A DNA stretch of 58,904 nucleotides from Pseudomonadota bacterium (lineage in GTDB: Bacteria; Desulfobacterota; Desulfovibrionia; Desulfovibrionales; Desulfovibrionaceae). Position numbers and translations under genes: made by a program. This document shows positions 1-7,239 of this stretch, piece after piece (position 1 is the first letter of the stretch; each line of letters opens with the position of its first letter). The notes under the pieces are model-generated. The model made no database searches. It was not told where the DNA came from and saw only the letters and a program-made list of their open reading frames with translations. Location: contig JAEZYD010000040.1 of assembly GCA_023419375.1 (NCBI GenBank), positions 1 to 58,904 on the forward strand, read 5' to 3'.

Positions 1-2
1 AG

Positions 3-36
3 AAAAGGGAACTCATGTTTCCATGAATTCCCTTTA
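3..36 (-). terminator. Hairpin terminator behind tRNA-Pro
   Basis: An inverted repeat pairs AAAGGGAA with TTCCCTTT, continues as TCATG/CATGA after one mismatch, and closes on a 4-base loop. On the minus strand the stem is followed by a short T tract, as expected for intrinsic termination after the tRNA. Confidence 0.6.
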
Positions 37-42
37 AATCTC

Positions 43-119
43 TGGTCGGGATGAAAGGATTTGAACCTTCGACCCCTTGAACCCCATTCAAGTGCGCTCC
101 CAGGCTGCGCTACATCCCG
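43..119 (-). tRNA. tRNA-Pro (anticodon GGG)
   Basis: The reverse complement folds as a 77-nt cloverleaf. The acceptor stem CGGGATG pairs with CATCCCG, the discriminator is A and CCA is encoded. The anticodon arm has stem CTTGA/TCAAG and loop ATGGGGT, giving anticodon GGG. The T arm has the usual GGTTCAAATCC loop. It lies 54 bases beyond the stop of the branching-enzyme gene on the same strand. Confidence 0.95.
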
Positions 120-173
120 ACGCGAAAAGAGTAACTACGCGGAACAGCCCTGTCTGTCAACAATTTTGCAAGA

Positions 174-2201
174 TTATTTTGCATTTTTTAAGACTAATCC
201 CACAAGCGGCGGAAGATATAGGGTGATATCCCCCTCATGCCGACCCGGCAGGGGAGCAGTAAAATGCTCTGTTGGCGGGCTTTTTACCGCCAGATTGCCA
301 TGCCCGGCAAAGCGCATTTCGTCAGACGAAAGCAGCTCCGCATACTTGCCGGGGCTTACGGCAAAGCGCAGGCCTTTTTGCGCCTCAAGCTCGTGAAAGT
401 TGAAGGCAAAGAGCAGTTGCCCGCGCTCAAAGGCCAGCAGGCGCTTTTCCTCATGTATAAAGCGGAACATGGGCGGCTGGGCAAAGTCCTCAAGGTGGCT
501 TTGCACAAGGGCGAGCATCTGCCTGTCCCATGCGGCCAGGGAGTGATATTTCAGCCCCGGGTCGTCCGCCAGCCGCCATTGACGGTGCGCGTGCTTTTCC
601 GCATCCAGCCATTCGGGATGCCCGAATTCGCAGCCCATAAAGTTCAGATAGCCCGCATCCGCCGTTGCCAGCGTTATAAGCCGCATGAGCCGATAAAAAG
701 CCAGCCCGCGCGATATGTTCCAGCTCTCGGCATTGTTGCCCATGTGGCGGTACATTTCTTCGCCCAGCAACCGCCAGATCATGGCATCGCTGCCGTTGAT
801 GTGCTGGTCGTGGCATTCCACATAGCTGATGGTGCGGTCGTAGGGCCGATGGTTGGTCATTTCATACCAAAGACTGCCCATGTCGCGCGGCTCTTCAATG
901 CACTTGGCCCAGTAATCGGGAATGCCCATGGCAAAACGGTAATCAAAGCCAAGGCCGCCTTGCTCCGGCGGGCAGGTCAGCCCCGGCATGCCGGAAAATT
1001 CTTCGGCAATGGTCACTGCCGTTGGGGCAAGCTCATGCGTGAGGGCATTGGCAAGGTTGAGATACAGCTCCCCGTTCACATCGGCGCGGGGCTGGCCGTT
1101 TTTGCCGTAAAAGCAGCGCCCCACATGAGAAAAATCATCGTCCTCGCCAAAATCCGCATAAAGCATGTTGCCCACGGCATCAAAGCGGAAGCCGTCCACA
1201 CGGAATTCTTCCAGCCAGTAACGGCAGTTGGAGAGCAGAAAACGCCGGGTTGCCTCCTGACTGAAATCAAAGGATGGCGTTCCCCACTGATTTTGCTGCT
1301 CGGTAAAAAAGTATCTGCTGCCATCGTACTGCGCCAGCCCTTGCTCCGTGTTGGCGCTGGCGTGGCCGTGGGGCACATCAAGTATCACCGCAAGCCCCAG
1401 GCCGTGCGCGGTGTCCACAAGCTCCTTGAAGCCGTCCGGGGTGCCGTAGCGCGAGGACGGCGCAAAATAGCTGCTCACCTGATAGCCGAATGATTTATAC
1501 AGCGGATGCTCCAGTATGCCCATGAGCTGCACCGCCGTGTAGCCATCGGCCTTGATGCGGGGCAGGATGTCGCGGCAAAAATCCGCATAGCTGCCCACGC
1601 TGTCGCCCTTATGCGCCTGCGCGGATTGCGCCATGCCCACATGGGCCTCGTAAATACGGGGAAAGGCCTGCCGCGCTGGGCGGCGATGCTTGAAGCGGTA
1701 GGGTTCATCCGGCAGCCACAGGCGGGCGCACCATTGCTCCGGCACTGCCGCGTTCTGCTCCACCCAGTTGGCAAAGGCTGGCACGCGCTTGAGGGCTTTG
1801 CCGGGGTGCTGCGCGTCCTGCGCATGCGCGGGAACCAGCCGCAACTCCACGTAAGTGCCGTGCTCCAGGGCATCGCCGGGCAGTTCCAGTTCAAAAAAGC
1901 CGTCTGTACGGCGCTCAAAGCGGTATTTGGCGTGGCGCTGAAAGTTCAGTTTATCTGTAGTGAGCCACAGGCTTTCGGCATTGGGCATGTATTCGCGCCA
2001 GCGCCAGATGTTGCCTGCGGGCGTTGACAGGCGGTGCGCGCCAAAGGTGAGGTGCTGACCAGCATAGGCGCGCAACGAACCATAGAGGGTGCGTATGCGC
2101 TCAATTTCAGCCGTGTAGGCCTGGGTGCGGTATTGCAGGAAGGGACGGTACTGCTCCAGGGCAGGGTCATCCAACGGACTGCCGGGAGAAGCGGAAGGCA
2201 T
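174..2201 (-). CDS. glgB: 1,4-alpha-glucan branching enzyme, GH13_8 type
   Basis: Glycogen branching enzyme of the alpha-amylase superfamily. It cuts alpha-1,4-glucan chains and re-attaches the pieces through alpha-1,6 bonds in the cytoplasm. Of the 675 residues, about 50-130 resemble the N-terminal CBM48-type beta domain and 180-540 the catalytic barrel. Family motifs are visible: DVPHGHAS (275-282), GFRFD with nucleophile D341, TIAEE with acid/base E400, and ECHDQ with transition-state D465. The pattern YxECHDQ plus SGMPGL matches the eukaryote-like GH13_8 subfamily (human GBE1) rather than the E. coli GlgB type; that is from family knowledge. AGGAG lies 7 bases before the ATG. No other glycogen gene is in the window. 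Confidence 0.85.
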   Translation of the reverse strand: MPSASPGSPLDDPALEQYRPFLQYRTQAYTAEIERIRTLYGSLRAYAGQHLTFGAHRLSTPAGNIWRWREYMPNAESLWLTTDKLNFQRHAKYRFERRTDGFFELELPGDALEHGTYVELRLVPAHAQDAQHPGKALKRVPAFANWVEQNAAVPEQWCARLWLPDEPYRFKHRRPARQAFPRIYEAHVGMAQSAQAHKGDSVGSYADFCRDILPRIKADGYTAVQLMGILEHPLYKSFGYQVSSYFAPSSRYGTPDGFKELVDTAHGLGLAVILDVPHGHASANTEQGLAQYDGSRYFFTEQQNQWGTPSFDFSQEATRRFLLSNCRYWLEEFRVDGFRFDAVGNMLYADFGEDDDFSHVGRCFYGKNGQPRADVNGELYLNLANALTHELAPTAVTIAEEFSGMPGLTCPPEQGGLGFDYRFAMGIPDYWAKCIEEPRDMGSLWYEMTNHRPYDRTISYVECHDQHINGSDAMIWRLLGEEMYRHMGNNAESWNISRGLAFYRLMRLITLATADAGYLNFMGCEFGHPEWLDAEKHAHRQWRLADDPGLKYHSLAAWDRQMLALVQSHLEDFAQPPMFRFIHEEKRLLAFERGQLLFAFNFHELEAQKGLRFAVSPGKYAELLSSDEMRFAGHGNLAVKSPPTEHFTAPLPGRHEGDITLYLPPLVGLVLKNAK

Positions 2202-2256
2202 GGCGGATCTCCTGTTTACGGTTGCCCGAAAGCGGCGGGCGCAGGCTCGTCATGCA

Positions 2257-2307
2257 GTGCCCGTCCGACCCGAGAGCCGGACGGGCACAAGGGCCATTGC
2301 TGGCCCT
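2257..2307 (-). terminator. Two tandem perfect hairpins between dehydrogenase and glgB
   Basis: Two uninterrupted stems follow the dehydrogenase stop on the minus strand. The first is a 7-bp stem with a TTGC-type loop (2290-2307). The second is an 11-bp stem, GTGCCCGTCCG/CGGACGGGCAC (2257-2288). No T tract follows either stem, so they may terminate weakly, protect a 3' end or act as an attenuator before glgB. Confidence 0.45.
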
Positions 2308-2317
2308 GAAGCGTCAG

Positions 2318-3223
2318 TTATTTGCAGCAGGCGCGCCAATCCTTGGCCGAAAGTTCGGCAAGGCATTCCACCAGAGCCTGAGTGCCCTTGCTGCCCTGGC
2401 CCTTGGCCTGCATGATGCGGTAAAGCTGGTCAGCCAGGGTGATGCCGGGCAGCACAAGCTTCATGCGGCGGCATTCGTCAAGGCAGAGGCCCAGATCCTT
2501 GATGAAGTGGTCGATGAAGAAGCCGGGGGCAAAGTCGCCCTTGAGCATGCGGCGGCCAAGGGTGTTCATGGCAAAGCTGCCGCCGGAACCGGCAACCACG
2601 AGTTCCATCCACTTGGCAACGTCAAGGCCTGCTTCCTGCGCAAAGAGGAAGGATTCGCAGGTGCTGATCATCACGCCAGCAATGGCGGCCTGATTGGCAA
2701 GCTTGCCCTTCTGGCCAAAGCCAGCGCCGCCGCAGTGCAGAATGTTGGTGCCCATCTTGTTGAAGCAGGGCAGTACGCGCTCGTAAGCCGCGTTGTCGCC
2801 GCCCACAAAGATGGAGAGCTTGGCATCGCGCGCGCCCACGTCACCGCCGGTAACAGGGGCATCCAGCGATTCGCAGCCCTGCTTTTTGGCGGCAGCGGCA
2901 ATGCGCTCGGCCAGCACGGGGCTGGAGGTGCTCATGTCGCACACAATGCCGCCAGCGGCCAGGCCGCGCAGCACGCCGTTTTCGCCCAGCGTCACTTCTT
3001 CCACATCGCTGGGATAGCCCACAATGGTAAAGACCACGTCAGAGGCTTCGGCCACGGCGCGGGGGGTGTCGGCCCACTTGGCGCCCTTGGCGAGCAGGGG
3101 TTCGGTTTTGGCCTTGGTGCGGTTATATACGGTCAGCGGCCAGCCGGCTGCCTGAAGGTGCCCAGCCATCGAAAGGCCCATAACACCCGTGCCAATCCAG
3201 CCAATACGCATTTTGTCAGCCAT
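2318..3223 (-). CDS. NAD(P)-dependent beta-hydroxyacid dehydrogenase (3-hydroxyisobutyrate/tartronate semialdehyde type)
   Basis: A 301-residue enzyme of the 6-phosphogluconate dehydrogenase-like beta-hydroxyacid dehydrogenase family, which oxidises or reduces short hydroxyacids or semialdehydes with NAD(P). The Rossmann motif GTGVMG covers 11-16. The substrate-binding motif DAPVTGG is at 121-127. The catalytic lysine is expected to be K174 in GKLANQ, the conserved helix-initial Lys-Asn pattern. Length is normal for the family. The exact substrate (3-hydroxyisobutyrate, tartronate semialdehyde or succinic semialdehyde) cannot be told from sequence alone. AGGAG precedes the ATG. It begins 17 bases after the SUMF1-like gene and may be cotranscribed with it by read-through. 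Confidence 0.8.
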   Translation of the reverse strand: MADKMRIGWIGTGVMGLSMAGHLQAAGWPLTVYNRTKAKTEPLLAKGAKWADTPRAVAEASDVVFTIVGYPSDVEEVTLGENGVLRGLAAGGIVCDMSTSSPVLAERIAAAAKKQGCESLDAPVTGGDVGARDAKLSIFVGGDNAAYERVLPCFNKMGTNILHCGGAGFGQKGKLANQAAIAGVMISTCESFLFAQEAGLDVAKWMELVVAGSGGSFAMNTLGRRMLKGDFAPGFFIDHFIKDLGLCLDECRRMKLVLPGITLADQLYRIMQAKGQGSKGTQALVECLAELSAKDWRACCK

Positions 3224-3240
3224 TGATTCTCTCCTTTTGT

Positions 3241-4956
3241 CTACTGAAAACGGCGTTCAAGGATTGCTTTCTGCATGGCCTCGCGCGAAACGGTTTTGTT
3301 TTTGCGCACCGCGTCCACGTGGAGCCGATACAGTTCAAGGTTTCGATGCATGTTCTCATTGAAGGGGTCATTACCGCTGAAATCCTTTGCAAGGGATGCA
3401 TCTGCGGCAGCAAGAACTTCGGGAGCAAGCAACGCGCTTTCTTCTACCTTGCTGCGGTAGAAGGTGAGGGACTTTTCAATGCTCGTATCGAGCATCACAA
3501 GGCCCCGGTTGGCAGTATCCAATATCTGCTTGAGCTTTTCAAGGGCCGCGCCCTTGGCGGAAGCTTTTTCACGTTCCATACTTTCAATTTGCGTTTTCAA
3601 ACTGTTACGTCTGCTGGAATAATTTCTTATGGTTTCGATCATGTATACGCCGGTACGCAGCAGGGATTGCGCCTCAAGCTGCTTCTGGCGTTCCAGCATG
3701 ATATTGTTTTCCTTGATGGTATTGCGCAGATCCTGAAGATTCTTACGGGATGTCTCATCCGGCGCGGCAGCCAGCAGGCGGTCGAGTTCATCAAGGGGAT
3801 TACGGGCGGTCTGGCCGTCCTGCGCCAGCGGGGCCAGTTTTTCACCAGCCTTGTTCCATTCGGCGGTCAGTTCCTGAGGACGCCCGCCGCCGGGGGTGTT
3901 GATACCCGATATTACGGGCCGAAAACCCAGATCGCGGGCGTGTGCGGGGCCGTCTGTGAGAAAGAAGGGCATTTCTTCCCTGCGGCCCGGCAGAATCTCC
4001 GCATCGCCGGAGAGGAAGGAACCGCCCTTGCGCACAAAGCCCCCAGCAGAGCCGTGCAAACGGCCAGCCATGGAAAAGCGAAAGGCATCCAGCACCATTT
4101 CCGCCGCATTGCCGGCGGTGTCATAAATGCCAAGAGGGTTGGGCTTGCGCGAGCCTATGTTGGCCATGCCCTCGGCCCGCGCGCCCTGTTCCGGCCTGTA
4201 AACGGCGTAGTCGGCCTTGCTCTCCCCGGTGGGCAGAGCAAAAAAATCCTCCTGCAACAGCAGCTGGCTGCCAGCGGTCTGCCCGCCGCGCGCGGCGTAT
4301 TCCCATTCCGTTTCTGTGGGCAGGCGCACAAAGCCCACGTTGCGCTGGTCGCCAGCAAAGCGCGGCAGCGAATCGGGGGCGTTCTGCAAAAGCCAGGTGG
4401 TGTAACGGCGGGTAAAGTCCACGGCATCGTACCAGCTCATATCCGTAGCAGGGCGGGCCGCTTCCGCGCCAGGATTTGCCGTATCCGGGCAGGCATTGTC
4501 CATCACGGCATGCCATTGCAGATTGCTGACTTCGTACTTTGCCACAAGGTAAAAGTAGTTCTGCCCCTGCGGTGCCTGTTTGCGCCAGGCGGCGGGCAGG
4601 TCTTCAAGCGTAAAAGCGCCGGAAAGCGCGGTGTTGTAGCGCCGATCGTAGAAAGCCCTGTCCTGATGGGCGCTGTCGTCCACACCGGGGCGCATGGGCA
4701 TATCCCACAGCAGGCCCTTGGCAGGCACTGCCACCAGCTTGAAAACCATGCTCAGGCCGCAGGGCATGGGCAGGATGATGTCATTATCCGCCGGTTTGGG
4801 ATTATAGGCGTCAGCCGTGCTCACATCGGCCTTGCGGGCCAGGGCCGCCAGAGCGGATTGCGAGGCGCAGGGAGCAAGGAGCAGGGCGCAGCACACGGCG
4901 GCGGCAAAACCCCATTGCAGGGGCGCGAGATTGCGGATGCGCAGATCAGATTTCAC
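3241..4956 (-). CDS. Exported SUMF1/formylglycine-generating-enzyme-fold protein with C-terminal coiled coil
   Basis: 571 residues from a GTG start with GGAGG 7 bases upstream. The open frame runs further upstream, but only inside the permease gene, which this start overlaps by 11 bases. Residues 1-35 form a signal peptide (RIRN, then a hydrophobic stretch ending LLLAPCAS); lipidation at C30 is possible but the site has Pro at -1. A SUMF1-type fold follows at about 65-350: RLPTETEWEYAARG (211-224), GNAAEM (282-287), RKGGSFLSG (309-317) and DLGFRPV (342-348). True formylglycine-generating enzymes have Cys after GFR; here it is Pro, so sulfatase-type Cys oxidation is unlikely. Residues 370-560 are charged, helical and probably coiled coil. 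It is the last gene of the ABC-SUMF1 trio, so a periplasmic role with the FtsX-type transporter is my inference. Confidence 0.75.
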   Translation of the reverse strand: MKSDLRIRNLAPLQWGFAAAVCCALLLAPCASQSALAALARKADVSTADAYNPKPADNDIILPMPCGLSMVFKLVAVPAKGLLWDMPMRPGVDDSAHQDRAFYDRRYNTALSGAFTLEDLPAAWRKQAPQGQNYFYLVAKYEVSNLQWHAVMDNACPDTANPGAEAARPATDMSWYDAVDFTRRYTTWLLQNAPDSLPRFAGDQRNVGFVRLPTETEWEYAARGGQTAGSQLLLQEDFFALPTGESKADYAVYRPEQGARAEGMANIGSRKPNPLGIYDTAGNAAEMVLDAFRFSMAGRLHGSAGGFVRKGGSFLSGDAEILPGRREEMPFFLTDGPAHARDLGFRPVISGINTPGGGRPQELTAEWNKAGEKLAPLAQDGQTARNPLDELDRLLAAAPDETSRKNLQDLRNTIKENNIMLERQKQLEAQSLLRTGVYMIETIRNYSSRRNSLKTQIESMEREKASAKGAALEKLKQILDTANRGLVMLDTSIEKSLTFYRSKVEESALLAPEVLAAADASLAKDFSGNDPFNENMHRNLELYRLHVDAVRKNKTVSREAMQKAILERRFQ

Positions 4957-6205
4957 GGATAACCTCCGAGGGTTCAACGCGGGCAGCCCGCAAGGCAGGG
5001 GCAAGGGCGGCCAGCAGGGCAAGCCCGGAAACTGCGGCAAAGGCCAGCGCAAAATGCTCTGGCAGCAGAAGGCATACCTGCTCCATGCCGGTAACGCTGG
5101 CGCTGAAAAGTTTGTTGATGGCAAAGGCCGCCACCCCATACACGCCGGAAGCCAGCGCCGTGCCCGCAAGGGCCGTCAGCAGGGACTGTGCCAGCGGAAA
5201 GAGCATGAGCTTGCCCGTGGTGAAGCCATGAAGCCGCAGCAGACCGAGGATGCGCTCCTTGCGTTTGATGCCAGCCAGAACGCTGCTGGCGGTGGACGCC
5301 AGAAAGCCAATGGCCGTTGCCGCGCAGATGAGGGCAAATATCAGGTTGAGAGCGCGGGCAAGCGCCGTGACTTGCTCGATTTCTTCCGCATGGGTGTACA
5401 CATCAAGCTTTTGGGCGGCAAAGGCCTCCCGCAGTTGCATCACATGGTCAAGACTGCGGGCGTACAGGCGGAAGCCGGGGTAGACACGCTCGCCCTGAGG
5501 GCGTGGCTCGCCTGTCCAGCCGTTCTGCGCGCCCAGTTCGGGCACGGCACGGCCATCGCGGTAGTCTTCCGTGGCTTCCATGAGGGGCAGGGGCACGTAG
5601 GCCACATCCTTCTGCTGGGCCGCCAGAGGCAGCACTGCCGCCACGCGCAGGGCCACGCGGGCAGTCTGCACCTTGCCCTGAAAGCGCCGTTCAACCTTTC
5701 CATTAAGGGTGTCGCCCTGCTTGAGGTGCAGCTTTTCCGCTGCGGAGGAAGACAGGGTTACGCCGATGGCGTCTGTTTCTGGCGATTGCGGCATGCTCGG
5801 CACCGCAGCGCCAAAGCGCAGCAACAGGGGATCGCCCTCGGCTGTTGGCTCCAGCGAGGCCACAAGCACAGAGCGCGCATCGCCATTGCCAGCGCTCAGA
5901 TCCATGGTGGCGGCAATGGAGCGCGTGCGCGGCAGCACGAAGGCCACATCCGGGTGGGCTGCCAGTTTGGCAAGATATTCTGGCGTGTATCTGCCGCTTA
6001 TGACGGGTGAAATCTCAAGATTGCGGGGATCGTTGCGCAGGCGCTCGGTGAGGGTTTGCACCACGCCGAATTTTACGCCGTAGAGCACCAGCAGGGGAGT
6101 GAGCACTGCTGCCAGCCCAAGCACGGCGCAGGCCGAGAGCAGAAATTCGTGCCAGTAGTCCTTGCAGGCCAGCCGCAGCATGGTTGTCCAGGTATTTGCC
6201 GCCAT
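4946..6205 (-). CDS. FtsX/MacB-type ABC transporter permease
   Basis: A 419-residue inner-membrane permease. It has one N-terminal membrane helix (about 22-46), a large extracytoplasmic domain (about 50-275) and three C-terminal helices (about 285-312, 330-360, 375-405). The tail is RAARVEPSEVIREI, typical of the FtsX/MacB/LolC group. These transporters usually do mechanotransmission across the envelope rather than classic transmembrane import. The start lies 2 bases after the stop of the ATPase gene, and its stop overlaps the GTG of the SUMF1-like gene, so the three are translationally coupled. Confidence 0.85.
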   Translation of the reverse strand: MAANTWTTMLRLACKDYWHEFLLSACAVLGLAAVLTPLLVLYGVKFGVVQTLTERLRNDPRNLEISPVISGRYTPEYLAKLAAHPDVAFVLPRTRSIAATMDLSAGNGDARSVLVASLEPTAEGDPLLLRFGAAVPSMPQSPETDAIGVTLSSSAAEKLHLKQGDTLNGKVERRFQGKVQTARVALRVAAVLPLAAQQKDVAYVPLPLMEATEDYRDGRAVPELGAQNGWTGEPRPQGERVYPGFRLYARSLDHVMQLREAFAAQKLDVYTHAEEIEQVTALARALNLIFALICAATAIGFLASTASSVLAGIKRKERILGLLRLHGFTTGKLMLFPLAQSLLTALAGTALASGVYGVAAFAINKLFSASVTGMEQVCLLLPEHFALAFAAVSGLALLAALAPALRAARVEPSEVIREI

Positions 6206-6207
6206 GA

Positions 6208-7023
6208 TCAGGCCGCCCTCCCTGTCCAGTTAAGGATGGATGCGCTGCCGCCCTTGTCCTGCTCCACACGTACCGGCGCGAGCACAAATCCGGCCTGACG
6301 CGCCTGCTCGAGGTTGTGCGTGACCATGACCACCGTGATCGCCAACTGGCGCGCCAGCTCCGCAAAAAGCCGCAGCACGTTGGCTGCATGGCCGGGATCA
6401 AGCGCGGCTGTAGGTTCGTCTGCCAGCACGACCGATGGCCCGTGCGCCAGCGCCGAGGCTATGGCGACCCGCTGGCGTTCACCCACGGAGAGCGTTGCCG
6501 GGTAGTGCCCCAGCAAATGCCCTATGCCCAGCCGATCAACCACAGTTGTGATGGCCTCCTGACGCTGGGCAAGGGTGCCGAGGCTCTTGCAGCGAAGCAC
6601 AATATTTTCCCGCGCGCTCAAAAAGGGCAGCAGGCCGCCTGTTTGCAGCACATAGCCAAGATGGTGCAGGCGCAGCAGGGCCAGGGCATCGGTGCCGCCA
6701 CTGCGCCACGCGGCCAGAATATCCGTGGAGGCTCCGGCCTGCGGGCTGAATGAAAAACTGGCGGCGGCACTGGCAGGATGGGGCAGGTCGCCTTGCCCTG
6801 CTTCGACGGGCTTGTGCGGCAGGGCAAAGTCCTCGGGCGTCATATCCGGGCTGAGGGCGCAGGCCAGCATATCCAGCGCGGTGCTTTTGCCGCAACCGCT
6901 GGGGCCAACCAGAGCCAGCAGACTGCCACGAGGCACGTCAAGCTGCTCTATGCGCAGGCGAAAGCCTTCGTCACCGGGCCGGGTTTTGCCAATATTGCGC
7001 AGGCTGAAAACCATGTCGGACAT
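6208..7023 (-). CDS. ABC transporter ATP-binding protein (MacB/LolD-like)
   Basis: 271 residues from the ATG at 7023, which has GGGAG 5 bases upstream; longer in-frame starts lack this signal. It shows Walker A GPSGCGKST (40-48), Q-loop Q127, signature LSVGERQR (178-185), Walker B VVLADEPTAALD (198-209) and H-loop H236. The signature is LSVGE rather than LSGGQ, as in many LolD/MacB-type subunits. Between Walker A and the Q-loop is an extra Pro/Ala/Ser-rich stretch (about 58-112) longer than in typical subunits. It forms one operon with the permease and SUMF1-like gene, probably energising an FtsX-type mechanotransmission complex. Confidence 0.88.
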   Translation of the reverse strand: MSDMVFSLRNIGKTRPGDEGFRLRIEQLDVPRGSLLALVGPSGCGKSTALDMLACALSPDMTPEDFALPHKPVEAGQGDLPHPASAAASFSFSPQAGASTDILAAWRSGGTDALALLRLHHLGYVLQTGGLLPFLSARENIVLRCKSLGTLAQRQEAITTVVDRLGIGHLLGHYPATLSVGERQRVAIASALAHGPSVVLADEPTAALDPGHAANVLRLFAELARQLAITVVMVTHNLEQARQAGFVLAPVRVEQDKGGSASILNWTGRAA

Positions 7024-7120
7024 TAAAACTCCCAGCATTACGGCGGGCCGCAGGCTTTTGCTGTTGCCCATTTCCTGACCCGTTGCCGCGCCCGTTAGGG
7101 CCAAGACCATTAAAATTTCT

Positions 7121-7215
7121 GTTCCCTGCCAGGGAAGGGAGCCTTTTTATGAGGGGAGTGTACGCTTCTGGTACTCAACCTGAATAAAAGGGCTTACCTG
7201 ACGCAGGCAGGGAAC
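7121..7215 (-). promoter_or_regulatory. Leader with two alternative hairpins upstream of the ABC operon
   Basis: The 216-base gap between the vWA stop and the ABC ATPase start contains GTTCCCTGCC (7121-7130) and its exact inverse GGCAGGGAAC (7206-7215). The 7121 copy is also part of a local 15-base palindrome (7122-7136, TTCCCTG/CAGGGAA around one central base). The long-range and local stems use the same bases, so they are mutually exclusive in RNA. It could be an operator (DNA) or a leader switch (RNA). A T6 tract lies at 7216-7220 on the minus strand but no stem abuts it. Confidence 0.35.
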
Positions 7216-7239
7216 AAAAAAGCCATAGCGAACAGCCTG

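Noticed and set aside
4957..5169. 71-codon N-terminal extension of the SUMF1-like frame
   Set aside because: It lies wholly within the permease gene; the GTG at 4956 has GGAGG and starts a good signal peptide.
7140..7239. Intrinsic terminator directly after the vWA gene
   Set aside because: A T6 tract exists but no stem abuts it; only the longer-range inverted repeat is supported.
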